Counted from the stretch's first letter, positions 51,069-61,228 are shown. The stretch: DNA of 64,000 nt from Candidatus Colwellia aromaticivorans (GCF_003333305.1 NZ_QOLD01000054.1:1-64000); one strand, 5' to 3'. Notes: generated from the letters alone by a model not told the origin. Translations and numbers: made by a program.

Positions 51069-52268
51069 CTACAGGGCATGAACCTTAACCCATACTTCAT
51101 TTGCTGCTTGGTGTTGACCTTCTTCTGTCAGGGCTTTAGCGAAAGCTTGTAAGTCTTGTTTATCGTATTGCTGTCCTTCAAGTTTAATTAAACTGCCAAA
51201 GGCCTTTTCTGCCATTGACCATTGTTCACTCATTAGGGCTAAATGTCCTAAGCAACTTAGCCATTGAGGACTTTGTCTATTATCATGGAGATTTTTTTGA
51301 ACTAAGGCTATTAACGGTTCACTCCGCTTAATAGGTAGTGAGCGTAACTGTTTAAGAAAGCGATCGTTAGGCTGCTTCTTCAGCATAGGTGTAATGAGCT
51401 TGATTAATGGTTCGGTGATGTTTTGCTCAGCTAGAACCTGACAATAAGCAAATAAAATTGCTTCTCGTTGCTTTACCTTACGGCCAAGTGAATTCCAATA
51501 ATCTTGCAAGCTTGCTTGGTCTTGTTTACGGATAATGTGGTTAAATGCGCCATAATAGGCTTTTGCTTCCCATGCTTGAACGGTTTCATCATTGATGGAC
51601 TTTTCTTTGCGGACAATACTTAAATAATCTACCGCTGATTCGAAGCGTTTTTCAATTAAACATAAATCAACTTCTAGTACTAAAAATCTAGCATCGTGAC
51701 CAATTTGTTTATGATTTTCATCAATTAATAACCGTGCTCTTTTATATGCATCGTCCGATTTTTGATTCATTAACAGCTTTACTTTAACAATAACACTGGC
51801 TAAATCGGCAGTTTTTGATTTTGCACTCTCTTGTTCTAATAAGGTTAAATAGTGGTTGGTATTGGTATCAAGTTTCTGTTTTGCAGAGGCAGCAGCGGCA
51901 AGTAAATACGCACTCTGTTGGCGTTTAGCCGGCTCGGCACTTTTCGCAAACAGTTGCTCTGCGCCTTGGTAATCTTCTAACATATAGGCAGCTAGACCTT
52001 TGTTGAAATTGGCAATGCCGCGCCTTCTGCTAGCAAAGGCTAGCATATCCCATGTTTTGAAGCTGATTTTGAAGCCGCCACGTAGCACTTTGAAAAGTAT
52101 AAAAGCGCTGATAACGAATAGAGAGAACATTATTGTTGCTGACAGTATTGTTAATTCAATAATGGTTTCATCCATGGCAATCAGGATGTAGCCTTTTTCA
52201 TCAATTAATAGCGGGCTAAGGGCTAAAACAGTAAAGAATAATATAATGATGGCAATAAAACGGATCAT
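51069..52268 (-). CDS. hemY: HemY-like inner-membrane TPR protein
   Basis: A 399-residue protein with two N-terminal membrane segments (about residues 4-22 and 42-62) and a C-terminal tetratricopeptide-like helical region. The HemY_N signature FKTWDMLAFASRRRGIANFNKG with AYMLEDYQGAE follows the second segment. Its role in haem metabolism is unproven; it is the last gene of the conserved hemCDXY cluster. The start overlaps the end of hemX by 4 bases. Confidence 0.92.
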   Translation of the reverse strand: MIRFIAIIILFFTVLALSPLLIDEKGYILIAMDETIIELTILSATIMFSLFVISAFILFKVLRGGFKISFKTWDMLAFASRRRGIANFNKGLAAYMLEDYQGAEQLFAKSAEPAKRQQSAYLLAAAASAKQKLDTNTNHYLTLLEQESAKSKTADLASVIVKVKLLMNQKSDDAYKRARLLIDENHKQIGHDARFLVLEVDLCLIEKRFESAVDYLSIVRKEKSINDETVQAWEAKAYYGAFNHIIRKQDQASLQDYWNSLGRKVKQREAILFAYCQVLAEQNITEPLIKLITPMLKKQPNDRFLKQLRSLPIKRSEPLIALVQKNLHDNRQSPQWLSCLGHLALMSEQWSMAEKAFGSLIKLEGQQYDKQDLQAFAKALTEEGQHQAANEVWVKVHAL

Positions 52269-53713
52269 ATGATGCCCTCAACGTTAGGTTGATCATCTTG
52301 CTGTTTGGGTAAAGGAGATGATTTTTGAGGTTCAGTCGTTACTGCATCAGATTGCTTGTTTTGAGGTGATTTTTCAGCGTCATCGGCTGTGTTTGACGGC
52401 GAAGCCTGAGGTTTAGTAGGTAAAATTACAGGTTGAGGCTCTACTGCACCAGATTGCTTCACTGGAGATGCTTTTTCAGTATCATCAGCTGTTTTCGATT
52501 TCATCGGTTGGTTTTTCAGCGCTGTTCTGATGGCCTTTAAAGAGGTTAATTCACTTGGATAATCATAACTAACGAGTTTTGTTTGTAAGTTAGTTAATGA
52601 TTGTAGGAAATGTTGATTAGTTGCATCTCCCAGATCAAAGAACTCAGTAATCCATTCTTGAACATCGGTTAAAGCTTGTTGGTAAATGTCCCCTTTGCGC
52701 TCACTCGCCGCCCATAAAGCCAATTGAATTTTTAAATTTAAATTTTGTCTTAAATGCTGCTGTTGTTCTGGTGATACTAGTGGCTTAATCATTCCCGTTC
52801 TTTGACGAACACGAATAAAGTCATCAAGAAATTTCTTCCATGTTTTGGCTAAGTTAGCTTGCCAATCATTAACATCATTCGACAATTCAAGGTTAGTATT
52901 TTTATCCGATTTTGCACCGATATCCACCATGGCCAAAGGTAGTATTGCTACTTGTTTGTTCATTGCCATCAATGTTAAAACAATCTCATCAGTTTGTAAG
53001 GTAGGCATTAGTTCAAGTGACTTCATGTCTTGATGAACTAATTGACGAACCGGTAAAAAAGCAGGATCGTTCAGATCGGCTAAGCGGGCATCGGCATCTT
53101 TAAGTAAACCAACCGCTGCAGTAGTGTCATGTTCTAACCATAAGGTTCTTGCCGCAATACGAATGAGGTATTCAGCTTCATGCAATAGCCAATCACTGGG
53201 TTGTCGCTGTTTCATCTTTTGTTCAAGTTGGCTGACAGTCGTGTTCAGTTCTCTAATTTTTGCTTGGTTACTGCCGTTAACTTGAGTGGTTACTTGCTGT
53301 AGCTGCTTAGCAAAAGCTTCTTGCTGCTTAATTAGCGTTTGATATTGATTAGCTGTAGCAGTATTTTGATGATCGATTTGTTGAGAGAGCTCTGCTGTCA
53401 ATAATTGGCTTTGTTGCTGCTGCCAAAAATAGTGACCAGCTGTGCTACCTAAAGCGATAACAATAGCAACGAGTGCTAATTTTGACACCTTGTTTTTACT
53501 ACTAGCTGTAGCTTTTTTCGTTGGCACCTTAGTTTTACCACCCGCAGTGGTTTCTTTCGTTGGTACCTTATCTTGACTGCTAGCGGTAGTTTCTTTTGCT
53601 GAAACTTTTGTCTCTGTTGCTTTAGTCGTTTTAGTGACGGGCGCTTTAGTGTCAATATTTTTTTCTGGCTCAGTGGCTAATGGCGTTTTTTTATCAGTCA
53701 TTTTTAATTCCAT
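52265..53713 (-). CDS. hemX: HemX-like inner-membrane protein
   Basis: A 482-residue protein. A Lys/Thr-rich cytoplasmic N-terminus of about 80 residues carries repeated blocks (KVPTKETTA-type). One membrane segment (about 80-100, LALVAIVIALGSTAGHYFW) is followed by a periplasmic helical domain with WLLHEAEYLIRIAARTLWLE, and a Pro/Gln-rich tail with two similar repeats. Despite old annotation as uroporphyrin-III methyltransferase, it has no methyltransferase fold. It lies between hemD and hemY with a 4-base overlap to hemY. Confidence 0.92.
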   Translation of the reverse strand: MELKMTDKKTPLATEPEKNIDTKAPVTKTTKATETKVSAKETTASSQDKVPTKETTAGGKTKVPTKKATASSKNKVSKLALVAIVIALGSTAGHYFWQQQQSQLLTAELSQQIDHQNTATANQYQTLIKQQEAFAKQLQQVTTQVNGSNQAKIRELNTTVSQLEQKMKQRQPSDWLLHEAEYLIRIAARTLWLEHDTTAAVGLLKDADARLADLNDPAFLPVRQLVHQDMKSLELMPTLQTDEIVLTLMAMNKQVAILPLAMVDIGAKSDKNTNLELSNDVNDWQANLAKTWKKFLDDFIRVRQRTGMIKPLVSPEQQQHLRQNLNLKIQLALWAASERKGDIYQQALTDVQEWITEFFDLGDATNQHFLQSLTNLQTKLVSYDYPSELTSLKAIRTALKNQPMKSKTADDTEKASPVKQSGAVEPQPVILPTKPQASPSNTADDAEKSPQNKQSDAVTTEPQKSSPLPKQQDDQPNVEGII

Positions 53714-53860
53714 TATTGAATTTTAGTAACTATTCAACAAACGCTATAAAAGCGAATCATTCCGTAATTTCTTAACACGGAACATTAGTTATTCACATAC
53801 AATTCCTCGATTAAGATACCACGAAGATAACGGATGGTGAATAGAGTCGAATCTTATTGC

Positions 53861-54649
53861 TTAACATTTATTCTCAATGATTGCTTGTAGCGTAGTGCTG
53901 ATCGCTTGTTCATTAGCGCCGTCACTTTGTATTACATTAACTAACCCAAGCTGTTGAGCTTGGTTGGCAATACGTTTACTTGCTACTAACCAAATACATT
54001 GATTTCTCCAGTACTTAGTTGTGTCATTTTCTACGGCTACGTTAGTAGCCTGTGTCAATTGTACGAGCTTATCTAATAGTGCGTTACTGGTAACGACAAT
54101 ACAATTAATTTGTTGTTGATACCATTGCTTGTTTATATCTTTAGGAAATGTTCGCCATACTCTTTGATAGCTTTCAAGGTAATGTATCATTGCGCCACGC
54201 TTGACTAATTCTATTGCCAAGTGTTCTCTACCACCATTACCACGTACTATCGTGATAGTTTTATTTGATAGATTTTCATTTAGTGTACTTAAGGCTAGCA
54301 CACCTTCGCTATTTTCTTGAGAAGGGCATTGTATATTTTTAAGCGCTAATGCTTGTAGCGCTGCTTTTGTCGCTTTACCAACAGCAATAATATGTTGATA
54401 TTTCCAGTGTGTTGTTGCAACGTTAGCATGAGCAAACTCAACTGCGGCAGCACTAACAAAAATTAAAATATCGGCAGTGGTCAGTAACCTTTCACTTTGA
54501 ATGTGATCAGCTAACGGTAGATAATCGAATAGCGGCTGGCTAACGCAAGCGATACCTTGTTTGTTAAGTAACAAGGTTAATGCTTGCGCTTTTTTTGTTG
54601 GCCGAACGACTAGAACGTTAAGCGGATAAACACTATTGGTTGTCTGCAT
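53861..54649 (-). CDS. hemD: Uroporphyrinogen-III synthase
   Basis: About 262 residues from the ATG at 54649, which overlaps hemC by 17 bases; a GTG at 54676 is also in frame. The protein is weakly conserved like the whole family, with [20 protein letters not shown] at the start and the mid-region [20 protein letters not shown]. It closes and inverts ring D of hydroxymethylbilane. It is the second gene of hemCDXY. Confidence 0.9.
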   Translation of the reverse strand: MQTTNSVYPLNVLVVRPTKKAQALTLLLNKQGIACVSQPLFDYLPLADHIQSERLLTTADILIFVSAAAVEFAHANVATTHWKYQHIIAVGKATKAALQALALKNIQCPSQENSEGVLALSTLNENLSNKTITIVRGNGGREHLAIELVKRGAMIHYLESYQRVWRTFPKDINKQWYQQQINCIVVTSNALLDKLVQLTQATNVAVENDTTKYWRNQCIWLVASKRIANQAQQLGLVNVIQSDGANEQAISTTLQAIIENKC

Positions 54650-55568
54650 AAACCTGTTGTAAAATTTTATCAGCACCGCGGCTAAGCAATTCTTGTGCTA
54701 GGGTATTACCTAATGCTTCACCTTGATCAACAGGGCCAGTAATTTCACTTTCAATCATTTCACTTCCATCTACCGCGCCAACTAAGCCACGTAGGTGAAC
54801 TTCTTTACCATCAGCTGAAATAACACTATAACTAGCAATAGGAACCTGACAGCCGCCTTCTAATGCTTTGTTCATTGCGCGCTCTGTTAATACACGGATA
54901 CGCGTTGTGCTACATTCAAGGGGAGCTAATAAGGCCTTGATAGTCTCGTCATTAATACGACACTCAATACCAACAGCGCCTTGACCATTAGCAGGTAACA
55001 TTTCTTCTGGCTCAATATATTGAGCGATACGTTCGCTCATTTCTAAACGAATTAAACCAGCAGCAGCTAAAATAATCGCGTCATATTGGCCTTCATCTAA
55101 TTTTTTTAAACGGGTATTTACGTTGCCGCGTAAGTCTCTAATATCAAGATCAGGTCGTTTCGCTTTTAATTGACATTGGCGACGTAAGCTTGAGGTACCA
55201 ACAATAGCACCTTGAGGTAAATCGTTAAGAGTTGCATAAGTATTTGAAACAAAAGCGTCACGGGGATCTTCGCGAGGACAAATCACCTCTAAATCCAAAC
55301 CGTCAGGGAATTCTACGGGTACATCTTTCATTGAATGAACAGCAATATCAGCTCGGTCTTCGAGCATGGCAACTTCAAGTTCTTTAACAAACAAACCTTT
55401 ACCGCCTACTTTTGCCAATGGGGTATCTAAAATAATATCGCCTTTGGTGGTCATCGGCACAAGTTCAACAGTAATATCTTGATGAAAGAGTTCTAATTGT
55501 GCTTTTACGTATTCTGCTTGCCATAATGCTAGGGCGCTTTTACGTGTTGCTATTCGTACTGTAGTCAT
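54633..55568 (-). CDS. hemC: Hydroxymethylbilane synthase (porphobilinogen deaminase)
   Basis: About 311 residues from the ATG at 55568 ([20 protein letters not shown]); a TTG 15 bases upstream is in frame. The dipyrromethane-cofactor cysteine is in [13 protein letters not shown]. Catalytic-loop blocks [27 protein letters not shown] and [11 protein letters not shown] are intact. It links four porphobilinogens into hydroxymethylbilane. cyaY lies just upstream on the same strand instead of the divergent cyaA seen in E. coli. Confidence 0.96.
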   Translation of the reverse strand: MTTVRIATRKSALALWQAEYVKAQLELFHQDITVELVPMTTKGDIILDTPLAKVGGKGLFVKELEVAMLEDRADIAVHSMKDVPVEFPDGLDLEVICPREDPRDAFVSNTYATLNDLPQGAIVGTSSLRRQCQLKAKRPDLDIRDLRGNVNTRLKKLDEGQYDAIILAAAGLIRLEMSERIAQYIEPEEMLPANGQGAVGIECRINDETIKALLAPLECSTTRIRVLTERAMNKALEGGCQVPIASYSVISADGKEVHLRGLVGAVDGSEMIESEITGPVDQGEALGNTLAQELLSRGADKILQQVYADNQ

Positions 55569-55592
55569 ATGTCTTGTTCTCAAAAGTTTATG

Positions 55593-55913
55593 CTATTGTG
55601 TTATTAGGGTTATTTCAGTCTCGGCCTGTTTACTTACTGCGGCAGATAAAAATTGCCAAAATTCACCACCGCCACGTTTATCTGTCCAAATATCATCGGA
55701 AAATGAAAAATGGTGGCCATTAAATTTAGTCGCTACCCATATTTCATGTAAGGGCGCTTGCTTATTTATGATGATTTTAGTGCTGTTTTTAAACGTTAAT
55801 GTTAATAAGCCACCAACGCCTTCGTAATCTATATCAACACCACATTCTTCAATCGCCTCTTCAACGGCAAGTAATAGATCTTCAGCGATTAAATTGTATT
55901 GGCTATCGTTCAT
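55593..55913 (-). CDS. cyaY: Frataxin-like iron-sulfur protein CyaY
   Basis: A 106-residue frataxin homologue, the usual CyaY length. The acidic first helix (EDLLLAVEEAIEECGVDIDYE) forms the iron-binding ridge, and the beta sheet has GGLLTLTFKNSTKIIINKQA and EIWVATKFNGHHF. It modulates iron-sulfur cluster assembly. It is 25 bases upstream of hemC and so may be co-transcribed with haem genes. It is divergent from lptM-dapF, as in E. coli. Confidence 0.93.
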   Translation of the reverse strand: MNDSQYNLIAEDLLLAVEEAIEECGVDIDYEGVGGLLTLTFKNSTKIIINKQAPLHEIWVATKFNGHHFSFSDDIWTDKRGGGEFWQFLSAAVSKQAETEITLITQ

Positions 55914-56038
55914 TGGCTTTCTTTAGTTGTTTGGGAGATCAGCATGTGAGTATAATACCAATCAACTGAGATAAATATAACAATTAAGTTAAGTACAAAG
56001 CTTGATTTAGACAACTTTCATGGTAAAAACTGGTAATC

Positions 56039-56209
56039 ATGCATTCAATTAAACATTTTTCTTTTTTGTTCAGCTGCTTTTTAATGAGCCTGCTTCTCTG
56101 TGCCTGTGGCTCCAAGGGTGATTTATATCAAGTGGTTGAGCCAGAGCAAAGTACTATGGTAAAAGAGTCCCAACAACAGAATACAGATACTATAAAGAAG
56201 CCGAAATAA
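56039..56209 (+). CDS. lptM: Small lipoprotein LptM (YifL-type)
   Basis: A 56-residue lipoprotein read from the ATG at 56039. The signal peptide ends in a lipobox with C23 (LLLCAC), followed directly by [12 protein letters not shown], closely like the CGLKGPLY start of mature LptM. In E. coli LptM assists oxidative maturation of the LptD lipopolysaccharide translocon. Its TAA overlaps the dapF ATG by one base (TAATG), so the two are coupled, the arrangement known from enterobacteria. Confidence 0.88.
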   Translation: MHSIKHFSFLFSCFLMSLLLCACGSKGDLYQVVEPEQSTMVKESQQQNTDTIKKPK

Positions 56210-57039
56210 TGTTAGTGAATTTTTCTAAAATGCATGGCCTAGGTAATGATTTTTTAGTACTGGATAATGTAACGCAAAATGTTTACTTATCTAATGAACA
56301 AATTGCTAAATTGGCAGACAGAAATTTTGGTGTTGGTTTTGATCAATTGTTAATTGTTGAGCCGCCTTATGATCCAGATTTAGACTTCCATTATCGAATT
56401 TTTAATGCTGATGGTAGCGAGGTCAATCAGTGTGGTAACGGTGCTCGTTGTTTTGCACGTTTTGTGCGGATGAAAGGCTTATGTAATAAAAATAAAATTA
56501 AAGTCACAACAGCTTCAGGCAAAATGACTCTTTTTGTTGAGCGAGATGGTAATATTTCAGTCACCATGCCAGTTCCACAATTTGAACCCGCTAAAATCCC
56601 TTTTACCGCCCAAAAAGCCGAAGGAACCTATATTTTACGCAGTGAATCAGAAACAGTACTTTGTGGGGTTGTTTCGTTGGGCAATCCTCACTGTGTAGTA
56701 ACCGTTGATAATGTACTTGAAGCGCCTGTTGCTACTTTAGGTAAAGAGTTGTCATTGCACGAACGTTTTCCTGAACAGGCTAATGTTGGTTTTATGGAAG
56801 TTGTAGCGCCAAATCAAATTAAATTACGTGTTTATGAGCGTGGAGCGGCTGAAACGTTGGCTTGTGGCAGTGGCGCTTGTGCCGCTGTGGTTATTGGTCA
56901 AATGCAAAACAAATTAAACCGACAAGTAACCGTTGAGTTACCTGGTGGAAAATTAAGAATTTATTGGAAAGGCCCTGGACACCCAGTAAAAATGTCTGGT
57001 CCTGCGGTACATGTGTTTGATGGACAGCTGTCTGTATAA
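56209..57039 (+). CDS. dapF: Diaminopimelate epimerase
   Basis: A 276-residue cofactor-independent racemase that converts LL- to meso-diaminopimelate for lysine and peptidoglycan. The two catalytic cysteines are in [15 protein letters not shown] and [14 protein letters not shown]-terminal [16 protein letters not shown] is a family hallmark. It is translationally coupled to lptM. About 130 bases separate it from the DUF484 gene. Confidence 0.97.
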   Translation: MLVNFSKMHGLGNDFLVLDNVTQNVYLSNEQIAKLADRNFGVGFDQLLIVEPPYDPDLDFHYRIFNADGSEVNQCGNGARCFARFVRMKGLCNKNKIKVTTASGKMTLFVERDGNISVTMPVPQFEPAKIPFTAQKAEGTYILRSESETVLCGVVSLGNPHCVVTVDNVLEAPVATLGKELSLHERFPEQANVGFMEVVAPNQIKLRVYERGAAETLACGSGACAAVVIGQMQNKLNRQVTVELPGGKLRIYWKGPGHPVKMSGPAVHVFDGQLSV

Positions 57040-57172
57040 TCATCGAACTTATTGCTATTTTGTCTAATTTCGTTGTCGAAAGTGCTCATTTATATTCATA
57101 TATTCCGTACTTTCTTCTAGAGTTTGAACAAAATTTTTGCAAGCTGAATTACAAAAAGTGAAGAAGATTTTT

Positions 57173-57859
57173 ATGAAAAATGAACAAAAAACTACAAATA
57201 TTGATGATTTACCGTTAACTGATGAGTTGGTGAGTGCTTACCTACAGGATAATCCAGATTTTTTTAATCGCAACAATGAATTGATGACCGGGTTAAGGCT
57301 GATAGATAATCAACGAGGAACAGTGTCTTTAGTTGAAAGGCAACAACAGCAGTTGAGACAGCAAGTACATAATTTAGAAGATGAAATTACTCAGTTGATG
57401 TCAGTTGCTAGTCATAATGAAAATTTATTTATGCTTTACAGTGACTTGTATTTACGGTTATTAGATAGCAAATCAGCAAATGAATTACTGGATTGCTTAA
57501 CGCAAGCCACGAAAGAGTTACTGTCTTTATCTGCTTTTAAACTGTATTTGATTAACGGTGTTGATATGTCACATGACAGTTTATCAAAAAATGATTGCCA
57601 AGGTGTGATGCAAAACCGTTTATCAAACAGTGATTATTACTTTGGTCGTTTACAGCAAAGTGAGCAACAACTAATATTCTCCCATAATTGTGCAGGTTCA
57701 GTGGTATTAGTGAAGCTAGTACATGATGACTGTGATTTAGGGTTTTTAGCCATTAGTAGTGATGATGCCCATCATTTTGATCCGCGTATGGATACCTTAT
57801 TACTTAGCCAATTTAAGCGTTTAGTCGCTAAGTTATTAAAGCAACATTTAGCGATTTAA
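57173..57859 (+). CDS. DUF484-family protein (YigA-like)
   Basis: About 228 residues from the ATG at 57173; a TTG 36 bases upstream is in frame. The N-terminal block LTDELVSAYLQDNPDFFNRN with LVERQQQQLRQQVHNLEDEI is the DUF484 signature, followed by a GAF-like C-terminal domain. The function is unknown. In most gammaproteobacteria it lies between dapF and xerC, but here no xerC follows. Confidence 0.9.
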   Translation: MKNEQKTTNIDDLPLTDELVSAYLQDNPDFFNRNNELMTGLRLIDNQRGTVSLVERQQQQLRQQVHNLEDEITQLMSVASHNENLFMLYSDLYLRLLDSKSANELLDCLTQATKELLSLSAFKLYLINGVDMSHDSLSKNDCQGVMQNRLSNSDYYFGRLQQSEQQLIFSHNCAGSVVLVKLVHDDCDLGFLAISSDDAHHFDPRMDTLLLSQFKRLVAKLLKQHLAI

Positions 57860-57865
57860 TTAACT

Positions 57866-57944
57866 CTTCGATAAGCTCGGACAATCCGCCTCCGTTTGTC
57901 CTGAGCTTGTCGAAGGAAGCTTGTCGAAGGAAGCTTGTCGAAGG
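57866..57944. repeat. Palindromic extragenic repeat with three direct copies
   Basis: CTTCGATAAGCTCGGACAA pairs imperfectly with TTGTCCTGAGCTTGTCGAAG (57866-57915). The right arm is then extended by direct copies AGCTTGTCGAAGGA at 57904, 57918 and 57932. It is non-coding and more GC-rich than its surroundings. This type of sequence is widely dispersed in proteobacterial genomes. It sits just after the DUF484 gene, where xerC is normally found. Confidence 0.8.
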
Positions 57945-58005
57945 GTCGTACTTCGACTGCTTGTTCCTCACACTCAGTATTAACGGAATAATTTACAGGT
58001 AAATA

Positions 58006-58749
58006 ATGAAATTCTACCGTCGATTAACTGAAATCAAAGCGATTAGTTTTGATTTAGATGACACCTTATACAGTAATAAACCCGTCATGCAGGCCGTCGA
58101 TAAAAAGATGACAGCCTATTTTTCTAGCTTGCTCATTTTAAAAAATATTATGCTCGATCAGCATAAACTTTTGAATGTGCATTTTTGGTCTTATTTTCGC
58201 CACCAAGCTATTCTAAAGCAACCTCACTTAGCACATGATGTGGTGCAATCGCGTTTAGTCAGTTATCAATTAGGCTTTATATCGCTTGGTTTAACTGAAG
58301 ATGTCGCCCATCAACAGGCGCAAGCAGCAGTAGATTATTTTATTACGCTGCGTAGTGACTTTACCGTTCCCGAAGAAAGTAAAAAACTTCTTGCTAATCT
58401 AAGTAAAGAGTACGTTTTGATTGCCATCAGTAATGGTAATGTTGACACTAAAACGTTAGGGATTTCACACTACTTTCAACGTATTTATCATGCCGGTTGG
58501 CAGACAGATGGCCGTTTACTAAAACAAAAACCGATAAGTGATATGTTTACGTTAGCGTGTCAGCAATTGGACATTAAACCATCGCAGTTACTGCATGTTG
58601 GTGATTGTGGTCATTCAGATATTCAAGGAGCATTGCGAGCAGGTTGTCAGACGGCATGGCTATCTTGTTATGATGTCGGTAAGCCTATTGCAGTGCTTCC
58701 TCATATTGAGCTGAATCAACTCACCCAGCTTGAGCTATTATTACCTTGA
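58006..58749 (+). CDS. yigB: HAD-superfamily hydrolase (YigB type)
   Basis: A 247-residue HAD phosphatase (E. coli YigB 238). Motif I is FDLDDTLYSN (residues 15-24), motif II ISNGN, motif III KP and motif IV HVGDCGHSDIQGA. In E. coli YigB dephosphorylates the FMN precursor 5-amino-6-ribitylamino-uracil phosphate, among other substrates. It precedes uvrD as in E. coli, but uvrD has its own promoter here. Confidence 0.92.
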   Translation: MKFYRRLTEIKAISFDLDDTLYSNKPVMQAVDKKMTAYFSSLLILKNIMLDQHKLLNVHFWSYFRHQAILKQPHLAHDVVQSRLVSYQLGFISLGLTEDVAHQQAQAAVDYFITLRSDFTVPEESKKLLANLSKEYVLIAISNGNVDTKTLGISHYFQRIYHAGWQTDGRLLKQKPISDMFTLACQQLDIKPSQLLHVGDCGHSDIQGALRAGCQTAWLSCYDVGKPIAVLPHIELNQLTQLELLLP

Positions 58750-58800
58750 TAAAAATATCGAATTAAAAATGCCTCGTTAAAAATTAGTAAATATTCAACT

Positions 58801-58820
58801 TGCTGTACATAAAACCAGTG
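58801..58820 (+). promoter_or_regulatory. LexA operator and promoter of uvrD
   Basis: TGCTGTACATAAAACCAGTG fits the LexA consensus CTG-N10-CAG with the usual TGTA and AT-rich core. It lies within a likely promoter: -35 TTGCTG (58800-58805), 16-base spacer, extended -10 TG-C-TATACT (58819-58827). LexA bound here would block polymerase, so uvrD should be SOS-inducible as in E. coli. Confidence 0.88.
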
Positions 58821-58895
58821 CTATACTGGCAAGGTTTAATCATTAGCTCAGTTTTATATCTCAGTTTCAACTATAGTTCAATAAGGTTTTCCGCG

Positions 58896-61070
58896 ATGGA
58901 TGTTTCAGAATTACTCGACTCTTTAAACGACAAGCAACGTGAAGTTGTTGGTGCGCCGCAACAAAATATGTTGGTGTTAGCGGGCGCTGGGTCAGGAAAA
59001 ACACGTGTATTAGTGCAGCGCATTGCATGGCTAATGCAAGTTGAACGAGCAGCGTCACATTCTATTTTAGCGGTAACCTTTACCAATAAAGCTGCCGCCG
59101 AAATGCGTGCCCGAGTTGAACAAGTGACTAGTGGTAATACCCACGGTATGTGGATTGGTACTTTCCATGGCTTAGCGCACCGTTTATTACGCATGCACTT
59201 TCAAGAAGCAAAGTTGCCACAAGCCTTTCAAGTACTTGATAGTGATGATCAGCTGCGTTTAATCAAACGCATTATTCGGTCATTAGCGTTAGATGAAAAG
59301 AAATGGCCAGCTAAGCAGTTTGTTTGGTATATCAATGGTAAAAAAGATGAAGGCTTGCGTCCACAACACATTGATGCCCAGTTCGACCCTACTGAAGAGT
59401 TGTTTGTTAAGGTTTATAAAGCCTATCAAGAGACCTGTGATCGTGCGGGCTTGGTCGATTTTGCTGAACTACTTCTACGTGCTCATGAACTTTGGCTCAA
59501 TAATCCTGAACTATTGGCGCATTATCAACAACGGTTTGGTCATATTTTGGTGGACGAATTTCAAGATACCAATGCAATTCAATATGCATGGTTAACCATG
59601 TTAGGAAAGGCGCAGTCTAAGGTGATGATTGTTGGTGATGATGATCAATCTATTTATGGTTGGCGTGGAGCAAAAATTGAAAATATTGAACGTTTTACCA
59701 GTGAATATGATGATGCAAAAACGATTCGATTAGAACAAAACTATCGTTCAACGGCTAATATTTTAAATGCTGCCAATCAGTTGATAAGTAATAACAATAA
59801 CCGACTTGGTAAAGAGTTATGGACGGATGATAAAGCCGGAGAAAAAATTTCAATTTACACCGCCTTTAATGAAATAGACGAAGCGCGTTTTATTGCGGGT
59901 CGCATTAAACAATGGCGTGATGACGGCGGTAAACTCGATGAAGTGGCTATTCTATATCGCTCTAATGCACAATCACGTTTAATGGAAGAAGCATTATTGC
60001 AAGGACAATTACCGTATCGCATTTATGGTGGACAACGTTTCTTTGAACGACAAGAAATTAAAGACGCATTAGCCTATTTACGCATTATTAACAATCGTGA
60101 TGATGATGCTGCTTTTGAACGTATTATTAATACCCCAACGCGTGGTATTGGTAATCAAACGGTAGCGTTAGTACGTGATGCTGCGAGAAGTTTGCAAGTA
60201 ACCTTGTGGCAAGCCTGTCAGCAATTATTGAAAACAGAACAATTAAAAGGTCGCAGCGCGAAAACTATCACTACTTTCATTAATTTAGTTGACCAATTAG
60301 AAGATGATTCAACGGATTTAGACTTAGATCAACAAGCCAATTTTGTTATCCAGCACTCGGGCTTAAAAGCCATGTATAAAGCAGAAAAAGGCGAACGTGC
60401 CGAGCAGCGAATTGAAAACTTAAATGAGTTAGTAACCGCTTGTCAAACCTTTGTAAGTGACCCAGAATTAGTGGAAGATCAAACGCCATTAACGGCTTTT
60501 TTAACCCATGCAGCATTAGAGTCGGGTGAATCACAAGCCGAAGAGTTTGAAGCCGCGGTACAACTCATGACTATGCACTCGGCAAAGGGCTTAGAGTTCC
60601 CGTTAGTCTTTATTGCCGGTCTTGAAGAAGGAATGTTTCCAAGTCAGCAATCAGTAGAAGAAATAGGTCGTTTAGAAGAAGAACGACGTTTATGTTATGT
60701 CGGCATGACAAGAGCAATGAGCAAATTATATTTGTTACATGCAGAAAGCCGGCGCATATATGGGCAGGAAAAATTTCATAAAGCTAGCCGTTTCTTACGA
60801 GAATTACCTGAAGATTGTGTCGAAGAAATTCGCATGCAAAGCCAAGTATCTAGACCCAAAAGTGTTGGTAAATTTTCAAATACCTTTACCTTAGAAACGT
60901 TTGCAAACACAGGGTTTAAGTTAGGCCAACAAGTCGCTCATGCTAAGTTTGGCGAAGGGGTAGTGTTAAATTATGAAGGTAGTGGCGCACAATCGAGAAT
61001 TCAGGTTAATTTTGAAGAGGTTGGCAGTAAGTGGTTAGTGGTTGAATACGCTAATTTACAAGCGGTTTAA
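58896..61070 (+). CDS. uvrD: DNA helicase II UvrD
   Basis: A 724-residue superfamily 1A helicase (E. coli 720). I start at the ATG at 58896, giving MDVSELLDSLNDKQREVVGA as in E. coli; the open frame runs 32 codons further upstream through the LexA operator, which rules out the longer start. Motifs: GAGSGKTRVL (I), TFTNKAAAEM (Ia), LVDEFQDTNAIQ (II), VGDDDQSIYGWRGA (III), LEQNYRST (IV), TMHSAKGLEFPLV (V), VGMTRAM (VI). It acts in mismatch and excision repair. The C-terminal RNA-polymerase-binding region is present. Confidence 0.97.
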   Translation: MDVSELLDSLNDKQREVVGAPQQNMLVLAGAGSGKTRVLVQRIAWLMQVERAASHSILAVTFTNKAAAEMRARVEQVTSGNTHGMWIGTFHGLAHRLLRMHFQEAKLPQAFQVLDSDDQLRLIKRIIRSLALDEKKWPAKQFVWYINGKKDEGLRPQHIDAQFDPTEELFVKVYKAYQETCDRAGLVDFAELLLRAHELWLNNPELLAHYQQRFGHILVDEFQDTNAIQYAWLTMLGKAQSKVMIVGDDDQSIYGWRGAKIENIERFTSEYDDAKTIRLEQNYRSTANILNAANQLISNNNNRLGKELWTDDKAGEKISIYTAFNEIDEARFIAGRIKQWRDDGGKLDEVAILYRSNAQSRLMEEALLQGQLPYRIYGGQRFFERQEIKDALAYLRIINNRDDDAAFERIINTPTRGIGNQTVALVRDAARSLQVTLWQACQQLLKTEQLKGRSAKTITTFINLVDQLEDDSTDLDLDQQANFVIQHSGLKAMYKAEKGERAEQRIENLNELVTACQTFVSDPELVEDQTPLTAFLTHAALESGESQAEEFEAAVQLMTMHSAKGLEFPLVFIAGLEEGMFPSQQSVEEIGRLEEERRLCYVGMTRAMSKLYLLHAESRRIYGQEKFHKASRFLRELPEDCVEEIRMQSQVSRPKSVGKFSNTFTLETFANTGFKLGQQVAHAKFGEGVVLNYEGSGAQSRIQVNFEEVGSKWLVVEYANLQAV

Positions 61071-61198
61071 GTTGATAGTATACAAATAAGGCAAGTGAGA
61101 AACGAAGTTTTATGTTCTATTTACAAATAAATTGAACTTAATTGGCAAAAGGTACTCTTACTTAATAGTAATGTTATCCCTTAGTGTTTCATGTTTTT

Positions 61199-61228
61199 AT
61201 GCACCTATTTTTATAGGTGCATTTTTTT
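61199..61228 (+). terminator. uvrD terminator
   Basis: ATGCACCTAT (61199-61208), loop TTTT, ATAGGTGCAT (61213-61222) and a T-run. A perfect 10-bp stem about 130 bases after the uvrD stop. Confidence 0.92.

Noticed and set aside
52265-53713. HemX as uroporphyrin-III C-methyltransferase
   Set aside because: No SAM-binding methyltransferase motifs are present. The sequence is a membrane-anchored helical protein, and the old name is misleading.
58800-58895. N-terminal extension of UvrD
   Set aside because: It covers the -10 box and LexA operator; homology supports the ATG at 58896.
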